In this document: in pieces, positions 5,697 to 7,875 of the stretch
Layout of the letters: each line of letters begins with the position of its first letter
Numbering within the stretch: position 1 is the stretch's first letter
DNA from: JBPCOB01 sp051000715
GTDB lineage: Bacteria; Actinomycetota; Actinomycetes; JALYNC01
Direction of reading: 5' to 3'
Length of the DNA: 7,875 nucleotides
NCBI GenBank assembly: GCA_051000715.1
Contig: JBPCOB010000241.1
Location: forward strand, 1-7,875
Notes under the pieces: generated by a model
What the model was told of the DNA's origin: nothing
What the model saw: the letters and a program-made list of their open reading frames with translations, nothing else
Databases searched by the model: none
Made by a program: the position numbers and the translations under genes

Positions 5697-6900
5697 GCAG
5701 CGGACGGCGTACGGCGAGAACACCCGCGCGGTGCACATCCCGTTGCCGGCGCCGCCGGCGCAGGAGCCGCTGGGACTGCCGGTCTACCGGACGGCGGCGT
5801 TCGCGTTCGGCACCGCGAAGGACTACGCCGACATCCTCGGCGACCGGGCTCCCGGCTACGTCTACAGCCGGATCGACAACCCGACGGCAGCCGCCTTCGC
5901 CGCCGCGGTAGCCCAGCTGGAGTCGGTCGGCGTGGCCGCCGAGGTCACCGGCCAGCCCTTCGCCTCCGGCATGGCGGCGATCACGACCGTCCTCATGACG
6001 CTGACCCGGGCCGGCAGCCACGTGGTCGCACCCTGCGAGCTGTACGGCGGCACGTACAGCGCGCTGGCCCACGTGCTGTCGCGGTTCGGCGTCCGGACCG
6101 ACTTCGTCCCGGTGAGCGACCTGGAAGCCGTCCGGGCCGCCGTACGGCCCGAGACGTCGCTGATCTGGGGTGAGACGCTGGCCAACCCCACGATGACGGT
6201 GGCCGACCTCCCCGCCCTGGCCGATCTTGCGCACGCTGCCGGCGTACCGCTCGTCGTGGACTCGACGTTCGCCTCGCCGGTGGTGTGCCGGCCCCTGGAG
6301 CACGGCGCCGACCTGGTCGTGCACTCCGCGACCAAGTACATCGGCGGGCACAGCGACGTCACCGGCGGCGTGGTCGTCGGCTCGCCTGAGCTGGTGAGCC
6401 GCGTCCGGGCCACCCGAATCGACCTCGGCGGCTCGCTCGCGCCGGACGAAGCCTTCCTGCTGCACCGGGGACTGGCCACGCTGCCGTTGCGGATGGCCCG
6501 GCACTGCGCCAGCGCCCAGGCCTTCGCCGAGGGGATCGCCGAGCACCCGCGGGTGACCAGGGTCGACTACCCCGGGTTGCCCACCCATCGCGACCACGCG
6601 CTGGCCGGCAAGCTGTTCGAGCCGGGCCGTTACGGCGCGGTGGTGACTGTCACGCCTCGCGGCGGCCGAGAGGCCGGCGAGGCGGTCTGCGACGCGCTCC
6701 GGCTGGTGCGCATCGCGACCTCGCTGGGAGGCACCCACAGCAAGGTCAGCCACATCGCCGGTACGACGCACCGCCAGCTCGACGACCGGGCCCTGTGCGC
6801 CGCCGGCATCGACCCAGGCGCCGTGCGGATCTCGGTGGGCCTGGAGGATCCGGAGGACCTGGTCGCCGACGCGGTCCAGGCGCTCGACTCGCTGTCCTGA
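5689..6900 (+). CDS. PLP-dependent trans-sulfuration-family enzyme (cystathionine gamma-lyase/synthase-like)
   Basis: A 403-residue member of the Cys/Met metabolism PLP enzyme family, a cytoplasmic fold-type I tetramer in known members. Seen: Y59-S-R61 in YVYSRIDNP (phosphate contact across the dimer), ASGMAAI (92-98) at the cofactor phosphate, Y119 in LYGGTYS (ring stacking), D191 in VVDSTF (pyridine nitrogen), K216 in SATKYIGG (Schiff-base lysine) and R380 in VRISVGLED (substrate carboxylate). Residue 121 is Gly where methionine gamma-lyases carry Cys in LYGCT, which argues against that activity. Cystathionine gamma-lyase, cystathionine gamma-synthase and homoserine-ester sulfhydrylase remain possible, so no symbol is given. 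A small spacer (about 80-90) between the YSR helix and ASGM is longer than typical. GTG start, with GGAGG at 5677-5681 inside the gpsA end. It overlaps gpsA by eight bases, so it is co-transcribed with the lipid genes. Confidence 0.9.
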   Translation: MAEQRTAYGENTRAVHIPLPAPPAQEPLGLPVYRTAAFAFGTAKDYADILGDRAPGYVYSRIDNPTAAAFAAAVAQLESVGVAAEVTGQPFASGMAAITTVLMTLTRAGSHVVAPCELYGGTYSALAHVLSRFGVRTDFVPVSDLEAVRAAVRPETSLIWGETLANPTMTVADLPALADLAHAAGVPLVVDSTFASPVVCRPLEHGADLVVHSATKYIGGHSDVTGGVVVGSPELVSRVRATRIDLGGSLAPDEAFLLHRGLATLPLRMARHCASAQAFAEGIAEHPRVTRVDYPGLPTHRDHALAGKLFEPGRYGAVVTVTPRGGREAGEAVCDALRLVRIATSLGGTHSKVSHIAGTTHRQLDDRALCAAGIDPGAVRISVGLEDPEDLVADAVQALDSLS

Positions 6901-6911
6901 CTCGCCGGGCG

Positions 6912-6924
6912 TCGCGGACCGCGA
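6912..6924. repeat. 13-bp perfect dyad upstream of ddl
   Basis: TCGCGGACCGCGA is palindromic about its central A. It lies 12 bases after the preceding stop codon and covers the place where a -35 would sit for the putative ddl promoter (-10 at 6942-6947). It could be an operator or a short 5-bp hairpin contributing to termination of the upstream operon. No T-run follows. Confidence 0.35.
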
Positions 6925-6941
6925 TGGCACTGGGGCGCCGG

Positions 6942-6958
6942 TAGGGTCACGAGGCGTG
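6942..6958 (+). promoter_or_regulatory. Candidate leaderless promoter for ddl
   Basis: TAGGGT at 6942-6947 is a typical actinobacterial -10 hexamer. The GTG start of ddl begins at 6956, eight bases after it, where transcription would be expected to start. There is no well-spaced Shine-Dalgarno: GAGG at 6951-6954 is only one base from the start. This pattern fits a leaderless mRNA. No clear -35 is present. A 55-bp gap separates ddl from the upstream operon. Confidence 0.42.
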
Positions 6959-7875
6959 CCTCAGGCCTTCTCCGCCAAGATCCGCTTGGCCGTGGTCTTC
7001 GGCGGCCGCAGCACCGAGCACGCCATCTCGTGTGTCTCCGCCGGCAGCGTGCTCGAGGCGCTCGACCGCGACCGTTACGACGTCATCGCGGTCGGCATCA
7101 CGCCCGACGGCCGTTGGGTCCTGGCCGCCGACGACCCGAAGGCGCTGGCGATCTCCGACCGGGAGCTCCCCTCGGTGGACGCCACCGGTACGGCGCTCGT
7201 CCTGCCCGGCGATCCCAGTGCCGGCGGCCTGGTGGTGCTCGAGTCGGGGGAGGTGCCGCACCAGCTGGGCGGGGTCGACGTGGTATTCCCCCTGCTGCAC
7301 GGGCCCTACGGCGAGGACGGCACCTTGCAGGGCCTGCTCGAGCTGGCCGGCATCCCCTACGTCGGTTCCGGCGTACTGGCGAGCGCCGCCGCGATGGACA
7401 AGGAGTACATGAAGGTGCTGCTGGCGGCCCGGGGGCTGCCGGTAGGCCCGTACGCGGTGATCACCGACCGCTCGTGGGCCGTGGACCGGGGCCGGCAGCT
7501 TGCGGCCGCCGATGCGCTGGGTTACCCGCTTTTCGTGAAGCCGGCCCGCGGCGGCTCCAGCCTCGGCATATCTCGGGTGGCCGGGTCCGGCGGCCTGCCT
7601 GCGGCCGTCGAGGAGGCTCGGCGGCACGACCCCAAGGTGCTGATCGAGACTGCCGTGGCGGGCCGCGAGATCGAGTGCGGCGTGCTGGCCGGGGTCGATG
7701 GCGGTCTAGCGGAAGCCAGCCTGCCGGCCGAGGTGCGGGTCGCCCGCGACCATGACTTCTACGACTTCGACGCCAAGTACCTCGACGAGGCGACCGAGTT
7801 CGACGTACCAGCCAAGCTCTCCGAGTCGTTGACGCAGCAGGTGCGCGAGATGGCGGTTCGGGCGTTCGAGGCGCT
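6956..7875 (+). CDS. ddl: D-alanine-D-alanine ligase (3' end outside window)
   Basis: An ATP-grasp ligase that joins two D-alanines to make the dipeptide terminus of the peptidoglycan stem; it acts in the cytoplasm. 306 complete codons are visible of an expected ~350-370, so the final Mg2+-binding and C-terminal part is cut off. The N-terminal domain has GGRSTEH (16-22), whose Glu21 contacts the first D-Ala, and HGPYGEDGTLQG (115-126). The ATP-grasp region has GSGVLASAAAMDK149 and K195 in VKPARGGSSLGIS, with the Ser pair of the small loop. In the omega loop FYDFDAKY (268-275), the K274-Y275 pair retains the tyrosine associated with D-Ala-D-Ala products, so this is not of the vancomycin-resistance D-Ala-D-Lac type. 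The GTG start is chosen because conserved sequence (KIRLAVVFGG) begins at codon 8 and a -10-like box lies just upstream. Confidence 0.95.
   Translation, partial: MPQAFSAKIRLAVVFGGRSTEHAISCVSAGSVLEALDRDRYDVIAVGITPDGRWVLAADDPKALAISDRELPSVDATGTALVLPGDPSAGGLVVLESGEVPHQLGGVDVVFPLLHGPYGEDGTLQGLLELAGIPYVGSGVLASAAAMDKEYMKVLLAARGLPVGPYAVITDRSWAVDRGRQLAAADALGYPLFVKPARGGSSLGISRVAGSGGLPAAVEEARRHDPKVLIETAVAGREIECGVLAGVDGGLAEASLPAEVRVARDHDFYDFDAKYLDEATEFDVPAKLSESLTQQVREMAVRAFEA

Noticed and set aside
4314..5738. 474-codon open frame on the minus strand opposite plsC/gpsA
   Set aside because: It runs antisense to two secure genes. High G+C third positions suppress stops in the complementary frame, and the translation is Arg/Gly/His/Gln-rich without any recognisable domain.
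5689..6900. Naming the PLP enzyme methionine gamma-lyase
   Set aside because: The LYGGT motif has Gly where that enzyme has its active-site Cys, so only the broader trans-sulfuration family is supported.
5515..6930. 471-codon open frame on the minus strand opposite the PLP enzyme
   Set aside because: Same composition effect: low-complexity, charged product antisense to a gene with all its catalytic residues intact.
6947..7627. 226-codon minus-strand frame opposite ddl
   Set aside because: Shadow of ddl. Its His/Gln/Arg/Gly-rich composition is typical of the reverse frame of high-GC genes.
1..7875. CRISPR array, insertion sequence, phage or defence genes
   Set aside because: No regularly spaced repeats, no transposase- or integrase-like frame and no terminal inverted repeats with target duplication were seen on either strand.

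Overview
This is a high-GC window from an actinobacterium. The evidence is the strong G/C bias at third codon positions, frequent GTG and TTG starts, 'ATGA-type' gene overlaps, an F420-cofactor biosynthesis gene, and a gene order (gltX, tRNA-Gln/tRNA-Glu, cofC/fbiD divergent from gpsA-ddl) that resembles the gltS...fbiD-gpdA2-ddlA neighbourhood of mycobacteria. I cannot name the genus. It is mostly a conserved housekeeping region with a small accessory patch in the middle, and I see no clear novel multi-gene system.

Layout: (1) Positions 1-1083 hold the C-terminal part of glutamyl-tRNA synthetase (gltX), then tRNA-Gln(CTG), tRNA-Glu(CTC) and a terminator-like hairpin, all on the plus strand. 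(2) Positions 1084-3050 are the accessory patch, all on the minus strand: a two-domain GNAT acetyltransferase with a hairpin leader, a possible small proline-rich lipoprotein that overlaps its stop codon, and the frameshifted remains of a second GNAT gene. (3) Positions 3076-3732 hold cofC/fbiD (F420 biosynthesis) on the minus strand, followed by a 192-bp divergent promoter region. (4) Positions 3925-6900 hold a tight plus-strand operon of plsC, gpsA and a PLP-dependent trans-sulfuration-family enzyme, each overlapping the next. (5) From 6956 to the window edge is ddl (D-alanine-D-alanine ligase), truncated by the window and possibly driven by its own leaderless promoter.

How the genes work together: gltX and its two tRNAs form a translation module. 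In bacteria using GatCAB amidotransferase, one GluRS charges both tRNA-Glu and tRNA-Gln, so this pairing is functionally coherent. GpsA makes sn-glycerol-3-phosphate, the backbone that is acylated in phosphatidic acid synthesis, and PlsC-family enzymes acylate its lyso derivative, so plsC-gpsA is a phospholipid module. Ddl supplies the D-Ala-D-Ala dipeptide for peptidoglycan, which makes 3925-7875 an envelope-precursor cluster with a sulfur amino acid enzyme embedded in it. The features worth a second look are the GNAT pseudogene, the possible coupled lipoprotein, the SD-burying hairpin, the trans-sulfuration enzyme between gpsA and ddl, and the dyad next to the ddl promoter.
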